Below, piece by piece: positions 16,353-25,030 of a DNA stretch of 56,449 bases. The notes under the pieces are model-generated. The model saw only the letters and a list, made by a program, of their open reading frames with translations, did not search any database and had not been told where the DNA came from. The stretch is from NCBI GenBank assembly GCA_014730295.1, contig WJIN01000015.1, forward strand, positions 1 to 56,449, written 5' to 3'. The stretch comes from Promethearchaeota archaeon (lineage in GTDB: Archaea > Asgardarchaeota > Lokiarchaeia > Sigynarchaeales > SOKP01). The first letter of the stretch is position 1. Each line of letters begins with the position of its first letter. The translations under genes and the position numbers were made by a program.

Positions 16353-17516
16353 TTACATTTGCCGAAAGGGAAATCCCCGTGTACGCTGATGTTGAGGAGA
16401 GGGCTTAAACGATTTTCTTCTAATTTCTTTATTAATTAAGCCTTCTATTCTGCACAGATACTCATATTCACTCTTCAAACAGAGAGTAATTGCTACCCCC
16501 CGTTTGTTCATTCGGGAAGTCCTCCCAATGCGATGGACGTAATTTTCTGGATATTTCGGAAGATCATAGTTGATAACGTGTGTGATATCTTCAATATCAA
16601 ACCCACGGGCAGCAACGTCCGTGGCGACTAATAAATTGATTCTATCTCGTCGAAAGCGCCGTAAAGTTTCTTCTCGCTGTTTTTGGGTTAAATCACCGGA
16701 AATATATCCCACTCTATAGCCTAATCTGTCTTTTTTAATTCTATTATACAACCAATTACCCGTCTTTTTGGTATTAACAAACACTAACGCACTTTCAGGA
16801 CGTTCTCGCTTAATAATTTTTCGAAAGGTATTATATTTTTGCTTATAATGCTCGATGAGATAATAGAATTGAAGTGTGTTCTCCACACTCATCTCGTCTC
16901 TGCTTAGGTCAAGATATTTAAAATCGCTTTTCGTATATTTTTTAACCAGTTCTCTTAATTCATAGTCAAGAGTAGCCGAAAAGAGCATAAACTGATAGTC
17001 GCTATGAATTTTGTCTAGAATATATTTGATATCTGGTAAGAATCCCATATCTAAGAGACGATCTGCTTCATCCAATACAACAAATTGTAAATTATTGAGT
17101 TTTAAATGCCTTCTTTTATATAAATCGATCAATCTTCCAGGTGTTCCCACAATTATATTAACGCCTTGCCGTAATTTATTAATCTGTCTATTAATGGAAG
17201 TACCTCCATAAATCGTCAGAGTTTTCACTTTTTTATTTAAGTCCTTTATAAATTTCTTGACTTGTTTTGCTAACTCTCGGACGGGTACGATTATCAAGCA
17301 TTCATTATTAGAGTTTGTTAATCTCTCGATGATCGGAATCAAGTACGCGTAGGTTTTTCCTGTTCCAGTCTTCGATTGCGCCATCACATTGTGGCCTTTT
17401 AAGATCAATGGAATTGCCTTTTGCTGTACAGGCGTCGGCTTTTTAATATCCAATTCTTTGAGCGCTTCTATATGTTCTTCGCTTATATTCAAATTATTAA
17501 AAGTAACTTCTGTCAT
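16353..17516 (-). CDS. DEAD-box RNA helicase
   Basis: The 387-residue protein is a compact two-domain helicase. It has the Q motif (KKPTPVQQKAIPLI), motif I (AQSKTGTGKT, about residues 51-60), GG and TPGR elements, motif II DEAD (about 149-152), motif III SAT, and in domain two ARGFDI and motif VI HRIGRTSR. The length matches minimal DEAD-box proteins. The C-terminus is a short basic tail (QHQRTRGFPFRQM). It unwinds RNA duplexes, probably in cold adaptation, ribosome assembly or RNA turnover. It is encoded upstream of the glycyl radical enzyme on the same strand, with no obvious functional tie. Confidence 0.95.
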   Translation of the reverse strand: MTEVTFNNLNISEEHIEALKELDIKKPTPVQQKAIPLILKGHNVMAQSKTGTGKTYAYLIPIIERLTNSNNECLIIVPVRELAKQVKKFIKDLNKKVKTLTIYGGTSINRQINKLRQGVNIIVGTPGRLIDLYKRRHLKLNNLQFVVLDEADRLLDMGFLPDIKYILDKIHSDYQFMLFSATLDYELRELVKKYTKSDFKYLDLSRDEMSVENTLQFYYLIEHYKQKYNTFRKIIKRERPESALVFVNTKKTGNWLYNRIKKDRLGYRVGYISGDLTQKQREETLRRFRRDRINLLVATDVAARGFDIEDITHVINYDLPKYPENYVHRIGRTSRMNKRGVAITLCLKSEYEYLCRIEGLINKEIRRKSFKPSPQHQRTRGFPFRQM

Positions 17517-17861
17517 ATTAATTCATTTCTTAAATTGTCTTCTAAAAAGTTTCATTATTAGAAAAAGGTAAATTTCATTAAATTACTCTAAATTTTGCTT
17601 ATTTTATTAAAATTGTATATTCTTCTAACACTTTACACTTTAATCTCTTCTTAAGTTCTATAAATATTCAAAACCTTTAAATTCTCGGAATTTCAAATAT
17701 AAGATTTCCAAGGGATAGAAAATCGGAAAAATGAGGCTTTAAGTAACTTTAATTAGGAAGGGGAAGAGATTTTACATATTGGAAAACCATTATAATTCTG
17801 ACTTTTCATTAGTGATAAATCCTTTTTATAACCATAAATTTAGAAATTGAACTCGATTATT
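17517..17861. other. Divergent spacer between helicase and amidohydrolase genes
   Basis: This spacer of about 345 bases is very AT-rich and holds no convincing ORF. Both flanking genes read outward, so it should carry two promoters. A candidate on the plus strand is CTTTTTATAACC at about 17822-17833. I see no repeat or RNA gene. Confidence 0.35.
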
Positions 17862-19307
17862 ATGTTTGATAAATATACAAAATGGATAGAAGACCATCGG
17901 GAGGAATTTATTGAAATCTCCAATAACATATGGAGATATGCAGAGACGGGGTTAGAAGAGTATAAATCTGCGAAATTATTAATTAAAACTCTAAATGAGG
18001 AGGGGTTTGAGATCCAAGAAGGCGTTGCAGATATGCCTACAGCCTTTGTTGCTTCCTATGGAGATCAGTCTCCAATAATCGCAATCTTGGGAGAATATGA
18101 CGCACTTCCCGGCTTAAGTCAGAAGCCTGTGCCCGAAAGAGAGCCACTAGAAAAAGGGGCTCCTGGACACGGGTGCGGACATAATCTATTAGGAACCGGC
18201 TCTTTGGCTGCGGTGTTGGCGGTTAAAAAGGCAATTGAAGACGGAGAGATAAAAGGAACAATCCGTTATTATGGTTGTCCAGCCGAAGAGACTTTTAATT
18301 CAAAAGGATACATGGTCAATGCGGGATTTTTTAAGAATGTCGATATATCGCTCACATGGCACCCAGGCTTCCTAAATATGCTCAATGCGATGTCAGCGTT
18401 AGCAGTGAATTCTGTTATATTCAAGTTCCATGGTAAGACCGCGCATGCTGCCGGTGATCCGCAAAACGGAAGGAGCGCGTTGGATGCGGTCGAATTAATG
18501 AATATAGGTGTCAATTATATGCGAGAACACATGATAAGCGATGCGAGAATTCATTATGTAATCACAAATGGTGGAATGGCTCCCAATGTCGTCCCAGATG
18601 AAGCAGAAGTCTGGTATTTTGTCCGCTCCCCAAAACGTTATCAAGTAGATTCTTTATATGAGCGTGTGGTAAACATCGCGAAAGGGGCTACCTTAATGAC
18701 AGAAACAGAGTTGGAAATCGATTTTTTAAGCGGTACATATAATACGGAATATAATAAAGTGGTTCAAGACGTCGTGAGCTCGAAACTAAATGAGGTTGGA
18801 CCACCAGCATTTAAAGCTAAAGAAAAAAGATTCGCACAAGAGCTTCTCAAAACAGTACCTTCCGATACAGTTGAAGGATATATGAAGCTTGTTCCTCCCA
18901 ATCTATTAGACTTAGCTAAAGCTGTTCTGAGTCAACCCCTTAATAAAATCATAATACCACCGTTAGGAGAGGGACAGTCATTGCCAGGCTCCACCGATGT
19001 TGCCGATGTCTCTTGGGTTACACCACTGGCAGAGTTCATGGTCGCATGTGAAGTAATGGGATCACCTGGTCATTCATGGCAAAATGTAGCCACCAGTGGG
19101 ATGAGTATCGGTCATAAAGGAATGCTTACTGCTGCTAAAATACTGACATTATCTGCCCTAGAATTCATGAATAACCCAAAATTAGTAGAAAAAGCATGGG
19201 AACAATTCGAAAAAGATCATAAGGACGCATCCTACTCATCCCCTTTCCCAAAAGGGCTAAAACCCCCATATCGCCGAATAAAGGATAAAAAGTTTATTGC
19301 AGAATAA
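17862..19307 (+). CDS. M20 family amidohydrolase (AbgB-like)
   Basis: The protein has about 481 residues. Zinc ligands are visible in PGHGCGHNLLGTGSLAA (near residue 105), in CPAEETFNSKG, and in the late SPGHSWQ. The dimerisation domain contains KFHGKTAHAAGDPQNGRSALDA. This order, including the insertion and the TDVADVSWVTP element, resembles p-aminobenzoyl-glutamate hydrolase subunit B and related aminoacylases. It cleaves an amide bond of a small molecule; the substrate is uncertain. A TTG at 17847 is in frame, but the ATG at 17862 fits the family N-terminus better. A nitroreductase gene converges 25 bases downstream. Confidence 0.9.
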   Translation: MFDKYTKWIEDHREEFIEISNNIWRYAETGLEEYKSAKLLIKTLNEEGFEIQEGVADMPTAFVASYGDQSPIIAILGEYDALPGLSQKPVPEREPLEKGAPGHGCGHNLLGTGSLAAVLAVKKAIEDGEIKGTIRYYGCPAEETFNSKGYMVNAGFFKNVDISLTWHPGFLNMLNAMSALAVNSVIFKFHGKTAHAAGDPQNGRSALDAVELMNIGVNYMREHMISDARIHYVITNGGMAPNVVPDEAEVWYFVRSPKRYQVDSLYERVVNIAKGATLMTETELEIDFLSGTYNTEYNKVVQDVVSSKLNEVGPPAFKAKEKRFAQELLKTVPSDTVEGYMKLVPPNLLDLAKAVLSQPLNKIIIPPLGEGQSLPGSTDVADVSWVTPLAEFMVACEVMGSPGHSWQNVATSGMSIGHKGMLTAAKILTLSALEFMNNPKLVEKAWEQFEKDHKDASYSSPFPKGLKPPYRRIKDKKFIAE

Positions 19308-19332
19308 TTTTTTATCTCATTTTCTTTTCTTC

Positions 19333-19905
19333 TTATTCAATTTTGAAAATTAGTTCCTCTATTGATAATTTGGGAACATGCATTGTCCCATTCTCATCTT
19401 TCCAATATTTATAGGACCCCTCAAATGGTTCGATCTCCGATTTTTCATCTGGATATCCTAAACTAATTACATGAGTGATTTCATATTTATCTGGGACAGA
19501 AAACAAGATCCTAAGCTTATCCCGCTCAATTGAGCCCATCCAACATGCGCCTAAACCTTCATCTGCGGCTCCGAGCAGAATATTTTGAACGGCTGCACCG
19601 ATATCATATTTCGCACCTTTTTTAATATCAATATCGTTCAACACTATGATATAGGCTGTGGGACGGCGGTCCTCCTCTGGAGCCCTCTCATCTTCGGGAA
19701 GATTTGCCGCCCATCGAACTAAGGGAAAAACTTTTTTACATACATATGAATCCTTCACGATGATATAACGCAAACTTTGTATATTCGCAGCAGATGGAGC
19801 TAATCGGGCATACTCAATTAATGACTTTAACGTATCAATCGTAATTGAGTCTTGTGTAAATCTTCGGATAGTCCGGCGTTTTTTCACAAGGTCTTTAAAT
19901 TCCAT
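19333..19905 (-). CDS. Nitroreductase family flavoprotein
   Basis: The 190 residues show the family N-terminus VKKRRTIRRFTQDSI, then the FMN-contacting LAPSAANIQSLRYIIV and the late GAAVQNILLGAADEGLGACW. These proteins are FMN-dependent NAD(P)H oxidoreductases, usually dimers. The true substrate is seldom a nitro compound and is not evident here. It is soluble and of normal length. The end of the gene converges on the M20 hydrolase gene. Confidence 0.93.
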   Translation of the reverse strand: MEFKDLVKKRRTIRRFTQDSITIDTLKSLIEYARLAPSAANIQSLRYIIVKDSYVCKKVFPLVRWAANLPEDERAPEEDRRPTAYIIVLNDIDIKKGAKYDIGAAVQNILLGAADEGLGACWMGSIERDKLRILFSVPDKYEITHVISLGYPDEKSEIEPFEGSYKYWKDENGTMHVPKLSIEELIFKIE

Positions 19906-19985
19906 ATTTATTCACATTAAGGTTTATATAAAAACAATGTATCATCCTATTTGAATTAGAATGGGTAAGGACTATGTTGGCCTTT

Positions 19986-21032
19986 TTAGGAGTGTTTGAC
20001 AGATTTTATGATTTCTCGCGAGATCTTAAGAAACATTTGATTAACATTCTCACCGGTAAGTGCCGATGTTTCGAGATAAAAAAGATCTAATTCATCTGCA
20101 AACTGAGACGCTTCATTAAAAGATACTTCCCTCTGGTCTTCTAAATCTGACTTATTTCCGATGAGTGCCCCGATGAGGGGTTTTTGTTGAAGCATATTTT
20201 TTTTGATATCATAATGCCAGTCCTCTATATGTTGGAAGCTTTCAGCGTTTGTTAAATCAAAAATAAGTAAGGTAGCCTCCATTCCCTGATAAAAGTGGAC
20301 ACGCATCCGTTCAAACTTGCTCTGACCTGCAATATCCCAAAGAACTAATTGAACTAGATGATTATTTACTTTTATTGCTTTCTCCGAGATATTAACTCCG
20401 AGAGTAGGTAAATAAGTTCTTGTAAAAGCATTATCAGTGAATCTTAAGATTGTAGAAGTCTTTCCTACCCTTGCATCCCCACATACAACAATTTTGAATT
20501 TAAAATCTATTGCTTCAGGACGGATTTCATCAACAACAGGAAACGCATCGGATTCTTTCTTAATAAGTTCCTTGTCTTTTAGATCTCTTAATACATATTT
20601 AATATTTCTTCGAAGATCCAATACTTCTTTTTGGATTTGCTCATCTGGAGCCTTTTTGATTTCTAAATCAATTATTCTCTGAGCAGTATCTTCAAAAACA
20701 TCCTCAAGATATTGTTTTGCCTTATAAAAGATAACATCATCGGATTCGTGGAATAATAACACGAGCGTGGCTTCTCCAATCCCTCCACGTCTGCTTTCAT
20801 CATCCCATTTCAAAAACTTGAGCATAGCCTTTAGATTTCTGGATGGAATTGGAATTGTGGTAAGTTTTTTAGGGATATAATTTTCCTCTCCCGTTAATAA
20901 CGAGACTGCCTTAATACCGCAGAGCATTCTTAGTTGCTCATCTAATTCATCTGGAACCCAGATTTTAGGATTCGTCCCATGAACATCATGGAATATTATA
21001 TAGACGAGACCCTTTATCAACCCTTCAATCAT
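19986..21032 (-). CDS. Rab-like small GTPase with N-terminal longin-like extension
   Basis: The 348-residue protein has two parts. Residues 178-348 are a Ras/Rab-type GTPase: G1 GDARVGKT (185-192), switch-I threonine in YLPTLGV, G3 WDIAGQ (232-237), G4 GNKSD and G5 ETSAL. Residues 1-165 are an extra domain starting IKGLVYIIFHDVHGTNPKIW that shares its motif pattern with the first 165 residues of the GTPase at 40649-42157. The shared domain looks longin-like or MglB-like, by inference. No C-terminal cysteine for lipidation is present. The GTPase may report or sense a surface through its own N-terminal domain. Confidence 0.88.
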   Translation of the reverse strand: MIEGLIKGLVYIIFHDVHGTNPKIWVPDELDEQLRMLCGIKAVSLLTGEENYIPKKLTTIPIPSRNLKAMLKFLKWDDESRRGGIGEATLVLLFHESDDVIFYKAKQYLEDVFEDTAQRIIDLEIKKAPDEQIQKEVLDLRRNIKYVLRDLKDKELIKKESDAFPVVDEIRPEAIDFKFKIVVCGDARVGKTSTILRFTDNAFTRTYLPTLGVNISEKAIKVNNHLVQLVLWDIAGQSKFERMRVHFYQGMEATLLIFDLTNAESFQHIEDWHYDIKKNMLQQKPLIGALIGNKSDLEDQREVSFNEASQFADELDLFYLETSALTGENVNQMFLKISREIIKSVKHS

Positions 21033-21289
21033 GTTCTATTCGCTCGCTGCGGTATAAATGGTAATATTATATTACTATCTTCATAATCTTAATGCAAGTT
21101 TGACCTCGCTCAATTATTATAAACCCTTATTCAAAAATAAATTTTGTTTAATCTCTATAGAATAATTCTTACACCAATTTAATGGAATTAAAATTATTTA
21201 TATTTTAGTGTTTTTGAAGGCTATATTGAAATTTTATGGATAGCAAGGTTTACTAGGAAAATGTAAAGGAATAATGGGAAAGGGGGGAT

Positions 21290-21319
21290 TTATTCTCCGT
21301 TTTCGAGTTGAAAATCAGG
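21290..21319 (-). other. tRNA-Pro intron 2 (position 58/59, T-loop)
   Basis: This 30-nt intron splits the T-loop after TTCAA. The central helix pairs GUUC in the exon with GAAU in the intron (one G-U), flanked by three-base bulges AAC and AAA. The outer helix is the T-stem, and the inner hairpin pairs UUUUC with GAAAA, with small bulges below it. Cutting after the second bulge base restores a seven-base TTCAAAT loop. Confidence 0.82.
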
Positions 21320-21352
21320 TTGAACCCCCGGTCTCTTGGTTCCGAACCAAGA

Positions 21353-21383
21353 TTTATGCCATAAAGAAATAATTTCTTTAAGA
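21353..21383 (-). other. tRNA-Pro intron 1 (position 25/26)
   Basis: This 31-nt intron lies between the D-arm and the anticodon arm. It folds as a bulge-helix-bulge: the central 4-bp helix pairs exon UAUG with intron CAUA, the bulges are AUU and AAU, and the intron forms a stem of about 10 bp (CUUAAAGAAA with UUUCUUUAUGG, one base bulged). Cutting after the second base of each bulge rebuilds the tRNA exactly. The outer helix is weak, so this is a relaxed motif. Confidence 0.85.
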
Positions 21384-21448
21384 ATCATACCAAGCTAGAC
21401 TACCTTCCCATAATTTAAAATAAATAAGGATTGAGTAAATACTTCCAT

Positions 21449-21730
21449 TTAATCTTGTATGTTTTCGAGAAGCGATAAAATACGATATACGGATGTACGT
21501 ACATGGAATGGAATATTAGGATCTTGACTGAGATCGTCAACCATATAGATAACATTACTCGCGATTACACCTGGAGATTCTTCTTCATTATGGAGCGCAT
21601 CTATAGCCCTTTGTGCAACTCTTTTTATATTTCGCGGCACCGATCGGTCCTTCATCATCCCGTTCAATAATTTTTCAACATTTTCAAAAGCTTCTTTTAC
21701 TTCTTCCGTAAATTCCTTTCCCGTAGACAT
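21449..21730 (-). CDS. UPF0147 family protein
   Basis: The 93-residue helical protein matches the archaeal UPF0147 family through its length and the run MKDRSVPRNIKRVAQRAIDA, followed by DLSQDPNIPFHVRT. The family is widespread in archaea and its role is unknown. A TATA box (TTTATATAG, 21765-21773) lies 35 bases upstream of the ATG, giving a very short leader. The tRNA-Pro gene lies about 40 bases downstream on the same strand. Confidence 0.92.
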   Translation of the reverse strand: MSTGKEFTEEVKEAFENVEKLLNGMMKDRSVPRNIKRVAQRAIDALHNEEESPGVIASNVIYMVDDLSQDPNIPFHVRTSVYRILSLLENIQD

Positions 21731-21764
21731 TGTAAAATCCCTTTAAAATTAGATTTAAAATAAA

Positions 21765-21773
21765 CTATATAAA
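21765..21773 (-). promoter_or_regulatory. TATA box upstream of UPF0147 and tRNA-Pro
   Basis: The minus strand reads TTTATATAG, 35 bases before the UPF0147 start. The tRNA-Pro gene follows UPF0147 closely on the same strand and has no separate clear TATA box in the 39-base gap, so this promoter may serve both. Confidence 0.55.
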
Positions 21774-21903
21774 CTGTCTTATTAGACAAATTAAAAATGA
21801 AATATAATTTTTTCCATTTGTATTTGATAATTAAGAAAAATTTGACTATATCAGATGGAAAGAGAAACAAATATAATGAAAGAAAGAAATATACAAGATA
21901 AAA

Positions 21904-24819
21904 TTAGAAGATTCCAAATTTTCGTATGGTTCGTTTTAACTGGGGTATTTTCTCCTTAAATTCTCTAATCTGAGTATTATATTTGGAGTATAATTCACCG
22001 AAATCTACAGTGCCATTGTTGATCTCCTTTACAAAATTATAGGTTATGCTGTGAATATCATTAAATATTCTATCGTATTCTTCAGAGGCTTCGACAAGAT
22101 TATCTTCGACATCCTTTCTCTGTTTCCGAACGAGATTACGTACTCTTCCACGAGGCACACGGATTCGTTCGATCAAATCGTCACATTTAGCCAAAAATTC
22201 ATATGCTTGCTCTTTATTACTATTATGCAATTGGTCTTCAATAATCTCTGTTCTCCAGGTGTTAATTCGCCCTCGTGCGAAGGTATCAAAATTTAAAGAG
22301 ATTGAGTCAATTTCTTCTTGAACTAAAAAGCGCAGAAAATCCGGATAATCGCTTGGTGCTTGACCGCAAATGCCAACTTTTTTTCCGTGTTGATGGGCAG
22401 TTTGGATGAGTTGAGAAATTGCTCGTTTTAATGCTTCACTATTAGCGGTATACAAGAACTGTTCGGATAACGGGATTAATTTTTCGTTATCACGTCCAAC
22501 ACCATAAGTTAATTGAGTGAGATCATTGCTTCCAATGGAGAATCCATCAAAATATTGGCAGAAAATGTCAGCACAGAAAATATTTGAAGGAATTTCTGCC
22601 ATACAAAAGATTTTTAGATCATTTTCTCCTCTTACTAAACCTTCGGTTTCCATTATATCGATAATGCGACTTGCCTCTTCGGGCGAACGTACGAATGGCA
22701 ACATAGGAATGATATTAGTTAATCCCCATTGACGTGCGCGTTTTATTGCCCGTAATTCTAAAATAAACGCATTTTGAAATTCCTCATGGACATACCGCGA
22801 ACACCCTCGAAAACCCATCATAGGGTTTGCCTCTTCTCCTTCATAAATCCATCCTCCAATTAAATTTGCATATTCATTTGTTTTAAAATCGGAGAGACGA
22901 ACAATGCACGGTGCGATGGAACCGTCTGGTAACTCTTTCCAGACACCCGCAGCTATTGTAGCGATTCCCTCAGCGAGTTTTTCCACATAAAATTCTTCTT
23001 TATCTTCATATCCATAGGTGAGCTTCTCAATCTCATCTAAGGTCTTCTTTAACATCTTAATTTCTTCATTAAATGAGTCCTTGGGATGAAGCTCACTTTT
23101 TTTGATGCGTTCAATTTTCTTTCTTTGGTCTAATAAAATATCATATCGCATCAATAGAGTATCATAATTTAATAATGCATTTGGATGAATCTGAATCTCG
23201 TCATTGATGATGAATTCAAGCCGCGCAAGTCCCGTGCCATCAGGATACTTTCCTGCAGAAAGTGCTCCTTTAGGAATTCCTAAATTCACTAAAACTTGGG
23301 TTTTAGTATGTGGTAACTGTGCAAATTCAATAGTATCGAAATCATATTCTACCTCCTTGGCCCATATTCTAGGCTCTCCTTCACTGCAATCGATAGTCAA
23401 GCTCCCTAATTCTTGATCTCTTTGCTGTTCTTTGAGACTCTCAACAATATTATCCGCACCCACAATTCCCGCAATATTAAGCTCTCGCGATACGATCGCA
23501 GCATGGCATGTAGGACCGCCACGTTCTGTGATAACCCCTCCTAGGTTTTGCATATATGAGGTCCAATCTGGATTAGTTTCTTCTGTTACTAAGACATCTC
23601 CGTCTTCTAAAAGATGCGCTTCGTTGATAGATTCAATTATTTTTAATTTGCCGTATCCTATGCGTCTCCCTATTGCAGTCCCAGAATTTTCTATGAGCAT
23701 CCCTTCTTTTATTAATTCATCGGGATCTTCAATAAGATAAAAAATCTCTTCTTTATCTCCTTTTTGGCTATGAACTGTCTCGGGTCGGGCTTGAACAATG
23801 TAGATCTTATCATTATTTCCTAAAGCCCATTCAATATCCATGCGTTTTCCGTAATGTTCTCTGATTTTTTTGGCATAGTCCGCAAGAGTGAGCACTTGAT
23901 CTTCTGTTAAACAGTATTGCTTTTGCTGTTCCTCGGGAACGGAAATAGTGATTGTTCCTTGTTTATTTTCATCAAATTGCATCATCTGCATTTTTTTAGC
24001 CAGAGTTTTGCTAATAATTCGCATTTGATCGGGACTATGCTTAAATACGATAAATTCGTCTCCCTTCTCAACTCCTTGGACGATAAGCTCTCCCAATCCC
24101 CATGTACCACGTATAATAATTACATTTGGATTTCCAGAATCGGGGTCTTCTGTAAACATTACACCAGAAGCTTTTACCCCGCCTCTGCCGCCTGCCATTT
24201 CTTGTACACCGACACTTAATTTCACAGAAAAATGGTCAAATCCCGCTCGTTCTCTATACGCAGTTGCACGAGTAGTAAAAACGGATGCCATATCTTTTAA
24301 AATGTAATCAACTATCTCCTTTTCTCCGCTAATGTTCAAGTGAGTATCTTGTTGCCCAGCGAAAGATGCATCGGGTAAGTCTTCCGCGGTAGCAGAACTA
24401 CGGACTGCAAAAGTGGTATCATTACCAATCCGATCTAATAAATTCCGATACGCATCTATGATCTCGTCCCTTAATGAATCGGGCATCTGTGCTTGTTCTA
24501 TATGTGTCCTAATATTTGCGCATATTTTATCAACTGTTTTAATGGACTTAATATCTTCTTTACGTAATTCTTCAGAGATTTTGGTGATTTGTCTCTTGAT
24601 ATACTCTTTAAGAGAGATTAATTCTCCGTCATATAAGATATCATTACTATCTAAAACGTAATCGAAGGCATTTGCCATCACAGCGAAGCCTAAGGGTACA
24701 GGAATATTAAAGGATAATAATTCTCCCAATGATGCATTTTTTCCGCCAACACTATCAACATCATTAGCACGTAAATCATCGAAAAATTTAATATATCTGT
24801 AGCTATTTTGAGATGCCAT
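21904..24819 (-). CDS. ppsA: Phosphoenolpyruvate synthase with C-terminal extension
   Basis: The protein has about 971 residues from the ATG at 24819 (a TTG lies three codons upstream). It opens with the pyruvate/ATP-binding domain (VGGKNASLGEL, then TFAVRSSATAEDLPDASFAGQ). The phosphohistidine is His439 in GGPTCHAAIVSRE. The C-terminal barrel has FMAEIPSNIFCADIF-like and SIGSNDLTQLTYGV elements and the catalytic ICGQAPSDYP. It makes PEP from pyruvate and ATP for gluconeogenesis. Typical enzymes have about 760-800 residues. Here about 90 extra residues follow the barrel, charged and probably coiled coil (EEYDRIFNDIHS), and the central linker is also longer. Confidence 0.93.
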   Translation of the reverse strand: MASQNSYRYIKFFDDLRANDVDSVGGKNASLGELLSFNIPVPLGFAVMANAFDYVLDSNDILYDGELISLKEYIKRQITKISEELRKEDIKSIKTVDKICANIRTHIEQAQMPDSLRDEIIDAYRNLLDRIGNDTTFAVRSSATAEDLPDASFAGQQDTHLNISGEKEIVDYILKDMASVFTTRATAYRERAGFDHFSVKLSVGVQEMAGGRGGVKASGVMFTEDPDSGNPNVIIIRGTWGLGELIVQGVEKGDEFIVFKHSPDQMRIISKTLAKKMQMMQFDENKQGTITISVPEEQQKQYCLTEDQVLTLADYAKKIREHYGKRMDIEWALGNNDKIYIVQARPETVHSQKGDKEEIFYLIEDPDELIKEGMLIENSGTAIGRRIGYGKLKIIESINEAHLLEDGDVLVTEETNPDWTSYMQNLGGVITERGGPTCHAAIVSRELNIAGIVGADNIVESLKEQQRDQELGSLTIDCSEGEPRIWAKEVEYDFDTIEFAQLPHTKTQVLVNLGIPKGALSAGKYPDGTGLARLEFIINDEIQIHPNALLNYDTLLMRYDILLDQRKKIERIKKSELHPKDSFNEEIKMLKKTLDEIEKLTYGYEDKEEFYVEKLAEGIATIAAGVWKELPDGSIAPCIVRLSDFKTNEYANLIGGWIYEGEEANPMMGFRGCSRYVHEEFQNAFILELRAIKRARQWGLTNIIPMLPFVRSPEEASRIIDIMETEGLVRGENDLKIFCMAEIPSNIFCADIFCQYFDGFSIGSNDLTQLTYGVGRDNEKLIPLSEQFLYTANSEALKRAISQLIQTAHQHGKKVGICGQAPSDYPDFLRFLVQEEIDSISLNFDTFARGRINTWRTEIIEDQLHNSNKEQAYEFLAKCDDLIERIRVPRGRVRNLVRKQRKDVEDNLVEASEEYDRIFNDIHSITYNFVKEINNGTVDFGELYSKYNTQIREFKEKIPQLKRTIRKFGIF

Positions 24820-25030
24820 ATAAATCAATTCAGATATTGTTTAATTTAAAATTTTTTGTTCTTTAATATTTAATTAAACGTTTTAAAAAAAAGTAAGCAT
24901 TAAACTAAACAATTTAAAAAGAGATATTTAATAAATCTATAAAATATCTTTTTAAAGTGGGAATATGGGTATTCAAGGTGATTAGAAAAAAGATTTTTCA
25001 TTATTGTTTTATAATTTTGAGTTAATTCCT

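Larger units (their letters stand above)
21275..21409 (-). tRNA. tRNA-Pro(CGG) with two noncanonical introns
   Basis: Read on the minus strand, the acceptor stem is GGGAAGG pairing with CTTTCCC (one G-U), with discriminator A and no encoded CCA. The D-arm (GTCTAGCTTGGTATGAT) is the form typical of archaeal tRNA-Pro. The anticodon stem is CTTGG/CCAAG with loop TTCGGAA, giving anticodon CGG (21342-21344). The variable loop is AGACC and the T-stem is GGGGG/CCCCC. Two insertions interrupt it: 31 nt at position 25/26 and 30 nt at 58/59 in the T-loop. Removing both leaves a 74-nt tRNA with every arm in place. There is no intron at the usual 37/38 site. Confidence 0.9.
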
